From Microcoleus sp. FACHB-68 (GTDB lineage: Bacteria; Cyanobacteriota; Cyanobacteriia; Cyanobacteriales; Oscillatoriaceae): a stretch of DNA of 64,000 nucleotides. The stretch spans positions 496,001 to 560,000 of the forward strand of contig NZ_JACJOT010000008.1 of the NCBI RefSeq assembly GCF_014695715.1, read 5' to 3'. Positions 55,875 to 64,000 of the stretch are shown piece by piece (within the stretch, counting starts at the first letter, position 1; each line of letters starts with the position of its first letter). A program made the position numbers and the translations under genes. A model generated the notes under the pieces. That model was not told the origin of the DNA. It did not search any database and saw only the letters and a list, made by a program, of their open reading frames with translations.

Positions 55875-57164
55875 CTAGGGCTTCGGTGCCGGCTGTTCCT
55901 TCTTGGACGTAGCTAGCATTAAATTAGACTCATTAACTTGATACTTGTAGCCAATGCCAAAATCTAGGGGTTTGATGCTGCTATCACTCTTATAGATATC
56001 CCTTAAATCTCCCTGATACCGAGTGCTGAACAGATCGATGGGTTGTGTGTAGTTGCCGTAAAACTTCAAGTTCCACTGAGAACTGTCGACATATTTAACC
56101 GGCATTCCAGAATCATCCTGCAACAAATTGCTGCTTTCTGACAAAATCAAATCCCGAATGTTAGAAAAATCTTCCCGGTGCATCAAATAAGAGGCAGCTT
56201 TCAGGTAAGTGATCGGTTCGGGAAACTGTTTGACAAACGTATTGAATTCCGGTGTTTTTTGTAAAGCAGCGTTGGATAAATCGATGGAGAAATAGTAGAG
56301 GGTTCGCGGCTTCGATTCTCCTTGGGGTAGAAATGAAATTTTAATCCCAGGAATTAAGTTTTTATCCTCACGAGCCTTTTGTGCGTTCTCAAATGCTTGA
56401 ATCTTAGCGTCCTTTTGCAGCGTAATGTGCTGCACATCCAGAATCTTATTATTTGTTCGTGCTAGAAAGACAAACAGGACAGGTAAAACACCTTTTTCCG
56501 CCAAATCTACCTTCATATCATTGGTGCGGAAAAAGCTTAATTGCAGGATGGCATTTAGCGAGGTGGTGATTTCCTGCAATTTTCTATCCATCTGTTCCGG
56601 GGGGATTTTCTCAATTTCAGGGATATCTCCCACCGGCTCTAATCCCGCTAAAACGTAATCACTTCCTTTCGGGAAGAAAGAATAGGCATATAAGAAATCA
56701 GGCCCACTGAATGGATAAAATATTGGCTCTGAAGATTGGTTGAGAGATGTTAGCTCATTACTAGACCATTTTCTGATTTTAGACAGTTGTTGAGCGTCCA
56801 GTCTTTGCCATGCGCTGTCAAAATAGTAGGCGTGATCGTTCCATGCTTTACTTTGTTGCACAGATGCCAGGGGACTGCCGGCATCCACCTTTATGCCGGC
56901 AAGAAATTTAGCCGTATCTGTGAACTTTTCCGCTTTTGCTTTATCTACAGGAATGTCAGTGACAACCCCATTTTTAGAATTCTCACCCTCACTTTTCTGA
57001 TTCGTATTGATGACGGCAGTAGAAGCTACTTGCTTCTCAGCATTTTGACTGCCATTCGGCTGATTGGACTTGCTATTTTCTCCAACGGAGTTGCCACAAG
57101 CAGATACAAAAAATTGGAGCGTCATTGTTGCGCTCAGGACGTACAGTAAGTGCTTTCGATTCAT
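55875..57164 (-). CDS. Lipoprotein of unknown function
   Basis: A 429-residue protein with a signal peptide ending in lipobox VSAC, then an Asn/Ser/Lys-rich tether of about 60 residues and a globular part of about 350 residues (AYYFDSAWQRLDAQQLSKI, YPFSGPDFLYAYSFFPKG, YYFSIDLSNAAL). I do not recognise the domain. It is 33 bp downstream of an amino-acid permease gene on the same strand, so the two are probably one operon. Confidence 0.8.
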   Translation of the reverse strand: MNRKHLLYVLSATMTLQFFVSACGNSVGENSKSNQPNGSQNAEKQVASTAVINTNQKSEGENSKNGVVTDIPVDKAKAEKFTDTAKFLAGIKVDAGSPLASVQQSKAWNDHAYYFDSAWQRLDAQQLSKIRKWSSNELTSLNQSSEPIFYPFSGPDFLYAYSFFPKGSDYVLAGLEPVGDIPEIEKIPPEQMDRKLQEITTSLNAILQLSFFRTNDMKVDLAEKGVLPVLFVFLARTNNKILDVQHITLQKDAKIQAFENAQKAREDKNLIPGIKISFLPQGESKPRTLYYFSIDLSNAALQKTPEFNTFVKQFPEPITYLKAASYLMHREDFSNIRDLILSESSNLLQDDSGMPVKYVDSSQWNLKFYGNYTQPIDLFSTRYQGDLRDIYKSDSSIKPLDFGIGYKYQVNESNLMLATSKKEQPAPKP

Positions 57165-57197
57165 GGAAGTTCGCTCAACAAAGAATTAAAGAATTAC

Positions 57198-58532
57198 CTA
57201 GTTTTTAGATCCTGAAGACACCAGCCGCTTGTTTTTTGACACAAAGAAGTAAACCAGCAAACCCACAAAAATCGTCATCAATCCTGCCAGCGATTCCTGA
57301 GGTTTGTCGAGTAAAATATAGATCAACATCCAAGCACTGATTCCTAGAAAGATCAGCGGCGTTACGGGATATCCCCATGTTTTGTAAGGCCGGGGCGCAT
57401 CGGGATACCTTAGCCGGTGAACAAACACACCCAGAACAGTGATAAATGAAGACAAGGTGAGGGTAAATCCCAAATAGGTTAAAACTGTCTCAAACGAAGA
57501 AGTAATCACCAGCACCAAGACAATTGCCAGTTGCAAGAGAATCGCGTAATAAGGAACCCCATTTTTATTTTTGCTGGCTAGCACTTTAAAAAACGGAATA
57601 TCCTCTCCGATGACTTGAGTAACTCTCGGACCGGCCCAAATCATTGAGCTAATCGAAGAAATCAGCCCAAACGAGATCAGCAAGCTCATAATCTTACCGC
57701 CGGAAACCCCAAAGATCCGCGTAGCGGATATATATCCAACTTCCAGTTGTCCCGCTAGCTCATCAATGGGCGCAGTATACAAAAACGTAAAGTTGATCAG
57801 CAGGTACAAGACGAGAACGATTAAAGTTCCTGCGATTAAAGATCGCGGTACATTTTTTTCCGGTTCTGCTACCTCACTGGCAATGTAAGTAGACGCATTC
57901 CAACCAGAATAGGAATACATGACAAACACAAGGGAAATCGCAAAGGGAGAACTTAATATCACATTCATATCTCCCGGAGCCGGCAAGAAATTGATATCTT
58001 GAGGTTGTGCGATAAACAATCCGCTAACAACCAAAAAGACAATCAGTAAAACTTTTAAAACCGTGAAAACATTCTGGAAGTAACTGCCAAGTTTACGATC
58101 ACTCGTATGAACGATGGAAACACCAATGACAGTTAAGGACGCAACTAACAGGGGATTAAATATTGGGGAAACTTTTGATAAATACTGCCCCAATGCCATC
58201 GCTGCTGCGGCGATGGGTGCGGCAAAACCGACTGTAACAGAAACCCAACCTGAAAGAAAGCCAATTGCTGGATGATAAATCTTGGATAGATAGTGAAATT
58301 CACCACCCGATCTGGGCATCGCTGCTCCCAGTTCGCTGTAAGAAAGTGCACCACAAAGGGCGAAGATTCCACCGACTACCCACAAGCACAGCAAGGCGAA
58401 ACCGGACTTTATTTCTGCTGCTTGGAAGCCCAAACTTGTAAAAACGCCCGTTCCGATCATATTAGCTACCACAATCGAGATAGCTGTAAACAGGCTGATG
58501 AGCCGTTTGTCTTGTTGCTGGTTTGAATTCAC
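57198..58532 (-). CDS. APC-superfamily amino acid permease
   Basis: A 444-residue transporter with about twelve membrane helices. The N-terminus has the APC signature VVANMIGTGVFTSLGF (TM1 unwound substrate site) and GGIFALCGALSYSELGAAMPRSGGEF (TM2-TM3), and later YSYSGWNASTYIASEVAEPEKN. The substrate is not clear. It is followed after 33 bp by the lipoprotein gene. Confidence 0.9.
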   Translation of the reverse strand: MNSNQQQDKRLISLFTAISIVVANMIGTGVFTSLGFQAAEIKSGFALLCLWVVGGIFALCGALSYSELGAAMPRSGGEFHYLSKIYHPAIGFLSGWVSVTVGFAAPIAAAAMALGQYLSKVSPIFNPLLVASLTVIGVSIVHTSDRKLGSYFQNVFTVLKVLLIVFLVVSGLFIAQPQDINFLPAPGDMNVILSSPFAISLVFVMYSYSGWNASTYIASEVAEPEKNVPRSLIAGTLIVLVLYLLINFTFLYTAPIDELAGQLEVGYISATRIFGVSGGKIMSLLISFGLISSISSMIWAGPRVTQVIGEDIPFFKVLASKNKNGVPYYAILLQLAIVLVLVITSSFETVLTYLGFTLTLSSFITVLGVFVHRLRYPDAPRPYKTWGYPVTPLIFLGISAWMLIYILLDKPQESLAGLMTIFVGLLVYFFVSKNKRLVSSGSKN

Positions 58533-59002
58533 GCGGTTTTCAGGATTTTGTTGGCCTTCAATTGAGATCCCCAGCGAGGGGGGGACTGTATCTAATCCAA
58601 TCTCTAGATGTTCTAGCCCGGATGGTTTTTCTTGGACTGAGCTTACCTGTCAGCCTGCAAACTCACCTATTAAAACTCAGATTTCGTTACCTGTCTAGAC
58701 CGGCACTCTGAAACACTGTCGCTGGCTTATTCTAAGGATTTGTCACACCGGCACGTCTTTACCTCTGAATTGGCAAACCGCTGTGTCCGGCTTTAACTGG
58801 CGCTTCTCTCCTACTCATTGAGAATTTTGTCAAATCGTTGACAATCGTTCTCATTCTCGTCAAAATAAACCCCACAATGGTATAGCTCAGATCGGCACAA
58901 ATCAACTCTCAAAACGCGTTGACTCTCAACTAATATTTCCGCATGAGAGTCTTGTACAACTAAATTTTGGCAATTTAAAGGGTGTGAGGATAAACAATAA
59001 AA
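58533..59002. other. 470-bp divergent intergenic region (permease / porin)
   Basis: It contains the promoters of both neighbours. The part closer to the porin holds a Fur-box-like sequence (58840-58858) embedded in repeated CGTTGACAATCG-type sequence. No gene was recognised. Confidence 0.5.
58840..58858 (+). promoter_or_regulatory. Fur-box-like site upstream of the porin gene
   Basis: GACAATCGTTCTCATTCTC agrees with the 19-bp Fur consensus GATAATGATAATCATTATC at 13 of 19 positions. It lies about 145 bp upstream of the porin start. Iron control of cyanobacterial porins is known, but one partial match is modest evidence. Confidence 0.35.
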
Positions 59003-60781
59003 ATGGCAAAAATTTTGTGCAAATCTTTACAATCAATACCGAGTATGGTACTGGCATTACTCGCGGTTTATGCCGGCGCGACAGTGGCAGCAGAAGCCCC
59101 AGCATCTGTGGAATCGGCAGACAAAAAAGACATAACGCTCAGTGAGCCGGTTAACCGTAACCTCCTGGTTCAGATGCCGGTGAGGCAAAGCCCGAACGAT
59201 TTAGAGCAGATTGACCAATTTAGCCCAGAAGACAACCCCACCGGCAACGTCAGCGATTTAGAACAGATTAACCAGCCCAACGCTGAAGGCAGCGTTATGG
59301 AGCAAGTAACCTCAGTTTCTCAGCTATCCGACGTTCAACCCACAGACTGGGCATTTCAAGCCTTACAAAATTTGGTTGAGCGATATGGCTGTATCGCAGG
59401 ATATCCAGATGGCACATTCCGGGGAAACCGTGCCATCACGCGATATGAATTCGCTGCCGGTTTAAATGCCTGCTTAGAGGCAATTACCCAGCTTATTCAG
59501 CCAGGAGGAGACTTTGTTAGCAAAGAAGACTTAGCACTCCTCAATCGGCTGCTAGAGGAATTTCAAGCCGAACTCGCCACCTTGCGGGGTCGGGTTGATG
59601 CCTTAGAAGCGCGTGCGGATGAACTCGAAGCCAATCAATTTTCCACCACCACCAAACTCGACGGGGAAATCGTCTTTGCCGCCGTTGACGCTATCGGGCA
59701 AGGTTCTAGCAGTGTCCCCCACTTCGGACACCGAACTCGCTTTAACTTAGAAACCAGCTTCACCGGCGAAGATTTGCTCAGAACCCGACTGCAAACCGGC
59801 AACTTGGATGCCTTATCCCTCAATTCCACACCAGCACCGGAAGGGGATCTGTTTTTCGCAACCGATGCTTACGGTGAAAGCGACGGCAATCTTTTTAATG
59901 TAGACGCCCTGCTGTACACATTTCCCTTGGGCGAACGCTTGGAAGTCACCATTGCCGCCAATGCCGGTGCTGCAGATGACTTTGCTAGTACCGTCAACCA
60001 ATACCTTGATGGTGACGGCGCATTTGGCGCACTGTCTCGCTTTGCCACCCGCCATCCGATTTATTACATGATCGGGGGTGCCGGTGTTGGGGCAAGGTAT
60101 GAGTTCAGCGATAACTTAGAACTGAACCTCGGTTATATGGCTGCTGACGGCTTCGATCCTGATCCGGGTTTTGGATTTTTCAATGGCGCTTACGGTGCGA
60201 TGGCTCAATTGCTGATCAAACCCAGCGAAAGACTTAACATTGGCTTAACCTACCTAAATTCCTACAACAACGAAATGGGTGCCGGTAGTAACCGCGCTAA
60301 TTTGCGAACCGTTTTGGGGAATGAAGCAGATTTGGATCTGCCAATTATCAGCAATGCCTTAGGGGTTGAAGCTTCTTGGCAACTCAGCAAGCGGTTTGTC
60401 GTGGGGGGTTGGGTTGGCTACGTCAACAAAACTGTTCTCTCCACACTTGGCGGACAAATTGATCGCGGTGATATGGAAATTTGGAACGCCAATATTAACT
60501 TTGCCTTCCCCGATTTGGGTAAAGAAGGGAATTTGGCCGCTATCATCGTGGGTGTAGAGCCGATGGTTCGCAATTCTAGCGTGAGTGCTGCTGTCCCCGG
60601 ACTGCCTGATGTATTTGGCACAGATAAGGACACGTCCCTGCACATAGAGGCTTTGTATCAGTATCAGGTGACAGATAACATCTTGATTACCCCCGGCGTT
60701 GTCTGGCTCACCGCACCCGACCACAACAATGATAATGAAGATATTGTGATCGGTACGATCCGGACAACCTTTACTTTTTAA
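59003..60781 (+). CDS. SLH-domain OprB-type outer-membrane porin
   Basis: A 592-residue outer-membrane protein. A signal peptide (about 1-30) is followed by a linker, one SLH domain (about 108-165; DVQPTDWAFQALQNLVERYG, CIAGYPDGTFRGNRAITRYE) that binds peptidoglycan, a coiled coil (about 170-210) and a beta-barrel of the carbohydrate-selective OprB family ending in TIRTTFTF with a C-terminal Phe. This is the standard layout of abundant cyanobacterial porins; some are needed for iron uptake. A Fur-like site upstream fits that, as inference. Confidence 0.93.
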   Translation: MAKILCKSLQSIPSMVLALLAVYAGATVAAEAPASVESADKKDITLSEPVNRNLLVQMPVRQSPNDLEQIDQFSPEDNPTGNVSDLEQINQPNAEGSVMEQVTSVSQLSDVQPTDWAFQALQNLVERYGCIAGYPDGTFRGNRAITRYEFAAGLNACLEAITQLIQPGGDFVSKEDLALLNRLLEEFQAELATLRGRVDALEARADELEANQFSTTTKLDGEIVFAAVDAIGQGSSSVPHFGHRTRFNLETSFTGEDLLRTRLQTGNLDALSLNSTPAPEGDLFFATDAYGESDGNLFNVDALLYTFPLGERLEVTIAANAGAADDFASTVNQYLDGDGAFGALSRFATRHPIYYMIGGAGVGARYEFSDNLELNLGYMAADGFDPDPGFGFFNGAYGAMAQLLIKPSERLNIGLTYLNSYNNEMGAGSNRANLRTVLGNEADLDLPIISNALGVEASWQLSKRFVVGGWVGYVNKTVLSTLGGQIDRGDMEIWNANINFAFPDLGKEGNLAAIIVGVEPMVRNSSVSAAVPGLPDVFGTDKDTSLHIEALYQYQVTDNILITPGVVWLTAPDHNNDNEDIVIGTIRTTFTF

Positions 60782-60810
60782 GCTCCTACAATCCTTTTGA
60801 ATTGTTGAGG

Positions 60811-60938
60811 TTTGGATGAGTGAGCCGGCAGATAAAAATACTGGGGATGTGAGTTATAAATTGGAGATGAGACAACTTATCAGATTCACAGGTCTGTGGT
60901 TGAAACTTTGTTTTATCAAGCCGGCTCATTCATCCAAA
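60811..60938. mobile_element. 128-bp element with 19-bp terminal inverted repeats (MITE-like)
   Basis: TTTGGATGAGTGAGCCGGC (60811-60829) and GCCGGCTCATTCATCCAAA (60920-60938) are inverted copies matching at 18 of 19 bases, separated by 90 bp without a gene. It lies between the porin and the Uma2 gene. No clear target duplication is visible, so a giant hairpin with a regulatory role is an alternative. Confidence 0.5.
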
Positions 60939-60990
60939 AGCAAGAGTCAGTCATAATAAAGCCACCTGCGGAAAAGATGAGACGAACGCC

Positions 60991-61560
60991 ATGCTAGAAA
61001 CTCAAATTTTGTTAGAAACTCCGACAGAATCAACCGAAAAAGGATCGATTTCCTTAGAAGAATTTTTGATTCATCCTCCTGAGAGAATGGAGTGGGTTGA
61101 CGGCAAACTGGTGGAGAAAACAGGTATGACATCTAAGCATGGCGCAGCTCAAGCTAAGCTGGCTCGTTATTGGGGAAATTATATGATCTCCAATGGAGAG
61201 GGGGGCGAAGTTTATACAGAAACACTTTGTCGCACTCGCAAGCAAGCTCGTCGTCCTGATGTTGCTTACATCACTCCTGAAGTTTTACAGCAGTTAGGCA
61301 GCAATTTTACTGTCCTTCCCCAAAGTTTTCCCCTCATTGCTGAAATTGCGTCTCCCGATGACAGTGCTGAAGAGTTATTTGCTAAAGCCAAAGAATATTT
61401 AGAATCTGGTTGTTTGGAAGTTTGGTTGCTGTTTCCTGAAGCTCAACTAATTATGATTCACACAGAACAGCGCTGGCTTTTATTTAATGCTGATGAATCG
61501 GTAAGCACTCAAACTATTTTACAGGGATTTAATGTAGCAGTGATTGAATTGCTCGCTTAA
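60991..61560 (+). CDS. Uma2-family (DUF820) restriction-endonuclease-like protein
   Basis: A 189-residue protein with the PD-(D/E)XK fold elements of the DUF820/Uma2 family: RMEWVDGKLVEKTG, ARRPDVAYI (the catalytic Asp), PLIAEIASPDDSAEEL and AKEYLESGCLEVWLL. These genes occur in dozens of copies in cyanobacterial genomes; no cellular function is settled, though nuclease activity in mobile-element biology is presumed. It lies just beyond the inverted-repeat element. Confidence 0.88.
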   Translation: MLETQILLETPTESTEKGSISLEEFLIHPPERMEWVDGKLVEKTGMTSKHGAAQAKLARYWGNYMISNGEGGEVYTETLCRTRKQARRPDVAYITPEVLQQLGSNFTVLPQSFPLIAEIASPDDSAEELFAKAKEYLESGCLEVWLLFPEAQLIMIHTEQRWLLFNADESVSTQTILQGFNVAVIELLA

Positions 61561-61801
61561 TTAATCCTAGATAATTTTTTATTTATATCACCTAATTGAT
61601 AGCTCCTGAAAAATCCAGTTTCCCTGCTGGCAAAATGTCAGGAACACCCCCACCGGCCCGAAAGTCTTGCCGAACCCAGAAGGGCATTGATGTAAAGATT
61701 CGTAAAGTTTTAAAAATTTTCTGTGGAACAGAAAGCCGGTCAAGGCCACAAGCGTAAATTTACAGGCTCCGCCGCGATAAGATAGCAATAAAACTACTGA
61801 A

Positions 61802-63583
61802 GTGAGGGGCCAGATTCCCTGGTCAAAAGCGCCTATCGAAACCATCTACGGCAACCTGCAAGGTCTAAAATCCAGCCAGCTTAAACAGCTACAAAAGCTT
61901 TACCATCAACGGCTACCGGCCAACTTCATCACAACAGCCGAATTTGCTCAGCGAGTCGCTGCCATCAGTACAGAAATTGGTCAGCCGGTGTCTGCCTACA
62001 TCAACCGGCGCGGACAGCTGATTCGAGTTGGCGTTGGTACACCTCGCCAAACCCAAATCCCGCCACTGGAATTACCCCGTTATGGTGCCGGTCGTCTTAG
62101 TGGCATCCGCTGCATTGCCACCCAATTAAAGCCGGCTGCACCAGACGAATCGGCCCTCACCGCAATGGCCATTCAACGGCTGGACGCATTGGTACTCCTC
62201 ACCCTCACCGGCGCAGGTTTTGAACGTCGGGGTGGGGGTGCCACCGGCTATGTGAAAGAAACCTACTTGGCGCATCTGGTGACTCAGGAAGAGGGGGAGA
62301 AGGGAAGAGGAGGAGACGGGGAGAAAGAGAATCTTCCCGGTGAACACTCAGCCCTCAGCACCTTCGTGTCGCCGCCGATGAGTCTTGATGTTTTGGCTAA
62401 CCAAGACTTTCTCGACTTGGTAGAAGGACTCGAAGCAGAGTTTGAGCGAGAATTTGTTGCCCAACAGGTAGACGCCGATCATGATCGGGTGCTGCTGGTG
62501 GGTGTGATCACCGGCGACAGTACGCCTCAGCGGTTTCAAGATGGGTTGGCGGAACTAGCGCGGTTAGTGGATACCGCCGGCGGCCAAGTGCTGCAAACCG
62601 TTCAGCAGAAGCGTCCCCGCCCCCATCCACAAACTGTAGTAGGTGAAGGTAAAGTTCAAGAAATTGCCTTGGCTGCACAAACAGTTGGGGCTAACCTAAT
62701 CGTGTTTGATCGCGAACTCTCGCCGGCACAAGTGAGAAACTTGGAAATTCAAATCGGCATTCGCGTTGTTGATCGCACAGAAGTTATTTTAGATATTTTT
62801 GCTCAACGTGCCGGCACCGGCGCAGGTAAATTGCAAGTCGAATTGGCCCAGTTGGAATATATGTTGCCCCGCCTCACCGGCAGAGGTCAAGCCATGTCCC
62901 GTTTGGGCGGTGGTATCGGCACCAGAGGGCCAGGTGAAACGAAACTTGAAACCGAACGCCGGTCAATTCAGCGCCGCATTGCCCGACTGCAACAGGAAGT
63001 GAACCAGTTGCAAGCCCATCGATCCCGGTTGAGAAACCGCCGGCAGCACGAAGACGTGCCCTCGGTGGCGATTGTGGGTTACACCAATGCCGGTAAATCT
63101 ACGCTGCTCAATGTGCTAACGAATGCGGCAGTTTATACCGCTGACCAGCTATTTGCCACCCTTGACCCCACCACTCGCCGCCTAGTGATTCCCGATGCTG
63201 TCACCAGCGAACCGCGATCCATTGTGATAACGGATACAGTCGGTTTTATCCACGAACTGCCCCCCGCCCTGGTAGATGCCTTCCGCGCCACTTTGGAGGA
63301 AGTCACCGAAGCTGACGCTTTGCTGCATTTAGTGGATTTATCCCATCCGGCTTGGCACAGTCAGATTCGCTCTGTGATGGCGATTTTGGCTGAAATGCCC
63401 GTAACACCAGGGCCGGCACTGGTTGCATTTAATAAGATTGATCGCGTTGATGGAGATACTTTGGCCCTAGCCCATGAGGAATTTCCCCAGGCTGTGTTCA
63501 TCTCAGCAGCCAATGCTCTGGGCTTAGAAACTCTGCGGCAACGACTTGCCCAACTCATTCACTACGCGGTTGCACCTGAGTAA
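61802..63583 (+). CDS. hflX: Ribosome-associated GTPase HflX
   Basis: A 593-residue GTPase that binds the large ribosomal subunit and splits stalled ribosomes. The HflX domain (about 230-400; RPHPQTVVGEGKVQEI, GRGQAMSRLGGGIGTRGPGE) is followed by a coiled helix and the G domain (GYTNAGKST, DTVGF, NKID). The first 220 residues are an N-terminal extension usual in cyanobacteria, which here contains a charged low-complexity stretch (EEGEKGRGGDGEKEN). The start is GTG. Note that the preceding 240 bp hold no gene. Confidence 0.94.
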   Translation: MRGQIPWSKAPIETIYGNLQGLKSSQLKQLQKLYHQRLPANFITTAEFAQRVAAISTEIGQPVSAYINRRGQLIRVGVGTPRQTQIPPLELPRYGAGRLSGIRCIATQLKPAAPDESALTAMAIQRLDALVLLTLTGAGFERRGGGATGYVKETYLAHLVTQEEGEKGRGGDGEKENLPGEHSALSTFVSPPMSLDVLANQDFLDLVEGLEAEFEREFVAQQVDADHDRVLLVGVITGDSTPQRFQDGLAELARLVDTAGGQVLQTVQQKRPRPHPQTVVGEGKVQEIALAAQTVGANLIVFDRELSPAQVRNLEIQIGIRVVDRTEVILDIFAQRAGTGAGKLQVELAQLEYMLPRLTGRGQAMSRLGGGIGTRGPGETKLETERRSIQRRIARLQQEVNQLQAHRSRLRNRRQHEDVPSVAIVGYTNAGKSTLLNVLTNAAVYTADQLFATLDPTTRRLVIPDAVTSEPRSIVITDTVGFIHELPPALVDAFRATLEEVTEADALLHLVDLSHPAWHSQIRSVMAILAEMPVTPGPALVAFNKIDRVDGDTLALAHEEFPQAVFISAANALGLETLRQRLAQLIHYAVAPE

Positions 63584-63714
63584 ATTTATTGACGAGACCG
63601 GCTGAAAATCACCCTTAAGTAGGATTACTGAGACTGCTGTAGACCACAATAATGTGTATCAGCCCAGTTACATTTGCTATCATTGCAACTAAGTAATCTT
63701 ACTTATGATACGCT

Positions 63715-63790
63715 GACGGGGCAATATCTGGGACTAAGTTATAAACTGCTCTCAAAGGTTACAAAGCATTTGGCCAGATATTGTCCCGTC
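63715..63790. repeat. Inverted repeat (17-bp arms) upstream of the last gene
   Basis: GACGGGGCAATATCTGG (63715-63731) and CCAGATATTGTCCCGTC (63774-63790) match at 16 of 17 positions, with a 42-bp spacer. Total length is 76 bp and no gene is inside. It ends 33 bp before the ATG at 63824, so it could be a leader hairpin or a small mobile element. Confidence 0.55.
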
Positions 63791-63823
63791 TCAAAATAGT
63801 CCGGTAATCAACCGCGTAGAAAG

Positions 63824-64000
63824 ATGTTTAGGCCACCTTTAAAACTCGCCATTGGTGCCGTTGTTCTCGCTACAACCGGAATTTCAGCGATGGCGATAGC
63901 TGCGCCGGCTTCAGCTATTACGCTCAATGCAGGTCGTATTGAAATTGATGCTAGCAAAGATGTTATCGGTAGCACTTTCAAAACGACCTTTGATGGTAAT
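63824..64000 (+). CDS. Exported protein, N-terminal fragment (runs off the right edge)
   Basis: The first 59 codons of an unfinished gene. The start MFRPPLKLAIGAVVLATTGI, followed by SAMAIAAPASA, is a clear Sec signal peptide with an AxA cleavage site; the mature part begins ITLNAGRIEIDASKDVIGS. Too little remains to name a family. Confidence 0.7.
   Translation, partial: MFRPPLKLAIGAVVLATTGISAMAIAAPASAITLNAGRIEIDASKDVIGSTFKTTFDGN

Overview
The window is cyanobacterial chromosome. It carries a complete kaiABC clock cluster, an RpaB-type regulator, an acyl-lipid Delta-6 desaturase, an SLH/OprB-type porin, a complex-C (cytochrome b6f) cofactor-assembly protein and SphS/SphR phosphate sensing. 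A full-length KaiA, families of short tandem repeats and a very frequent GCCGGC palindrome suggest a filamentous non-heterocystous lineage (Oscillatoriales/Microcoleus-like). That placement is inference.

Layout. 1-6.5 kb: a truncated hybrid kinase (CBS-PAS-kinase-degenerate receivers) diverges from kaiA-kaiB-kaiC, and an RpaB-type HLR1 motif lies in the shared promoter region. 6.6-7.5 kb: a Phd/PIN toxin-antitoxin pair and tRNA-Arg(CCG). 7.6-14.3 kb: trmFO, two bases behind a 1796-residue Ser/Thr kinase-ATPase-GAF-cyclase. 14.6-24.8 kb: housekeeping and membrane genes (site-2 protease, MBL-fold protein, ACT-malic enzyme, SRPBCC protein, CobA-HemD fusion, two TPR proteins, coaE), with repeats and a decayed ORF. 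24.8-32.5 kb: copper P-type ATPase, exported RidA-like protein, two multidomain histidine kinases.

32.6-45.6 kb is a phosphate/arsenic island, all on the minus strand: phoX, phoU, sphS, sphR, arsH, arsC, an aquaporin, pstA, pstC, pstS, a truncated pstS and arsR. A three-repeat PHO box with exact 11-bp spacing precedes pstS. Palindromes resembling ArsR operators precede the aquaporin, the truncated pstS and arsR. pstB is absent. The layout suggests one logic: arsenate enters through Pst, ArsC reduces it, and arsenite leaves through the aquaporin.

45.6-64 kb: creatininase-family hydrolase, a possible 41-residue membrane protein, a free-standing adenylation-carrier-thioesterase synthetase lacking the amino-acid-anchoring Asp, radA, rpaB, a complex-C assembly protein, DUF456 protein, desD, a lipoprotein with an amino-acid permease, an SLH porin with a Fur-like site, a Uma2 nuclease, hflX and a truncated exported protein. 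Two elements with near-perfect inverted termini lie at 60.8 and 63.7 kb.
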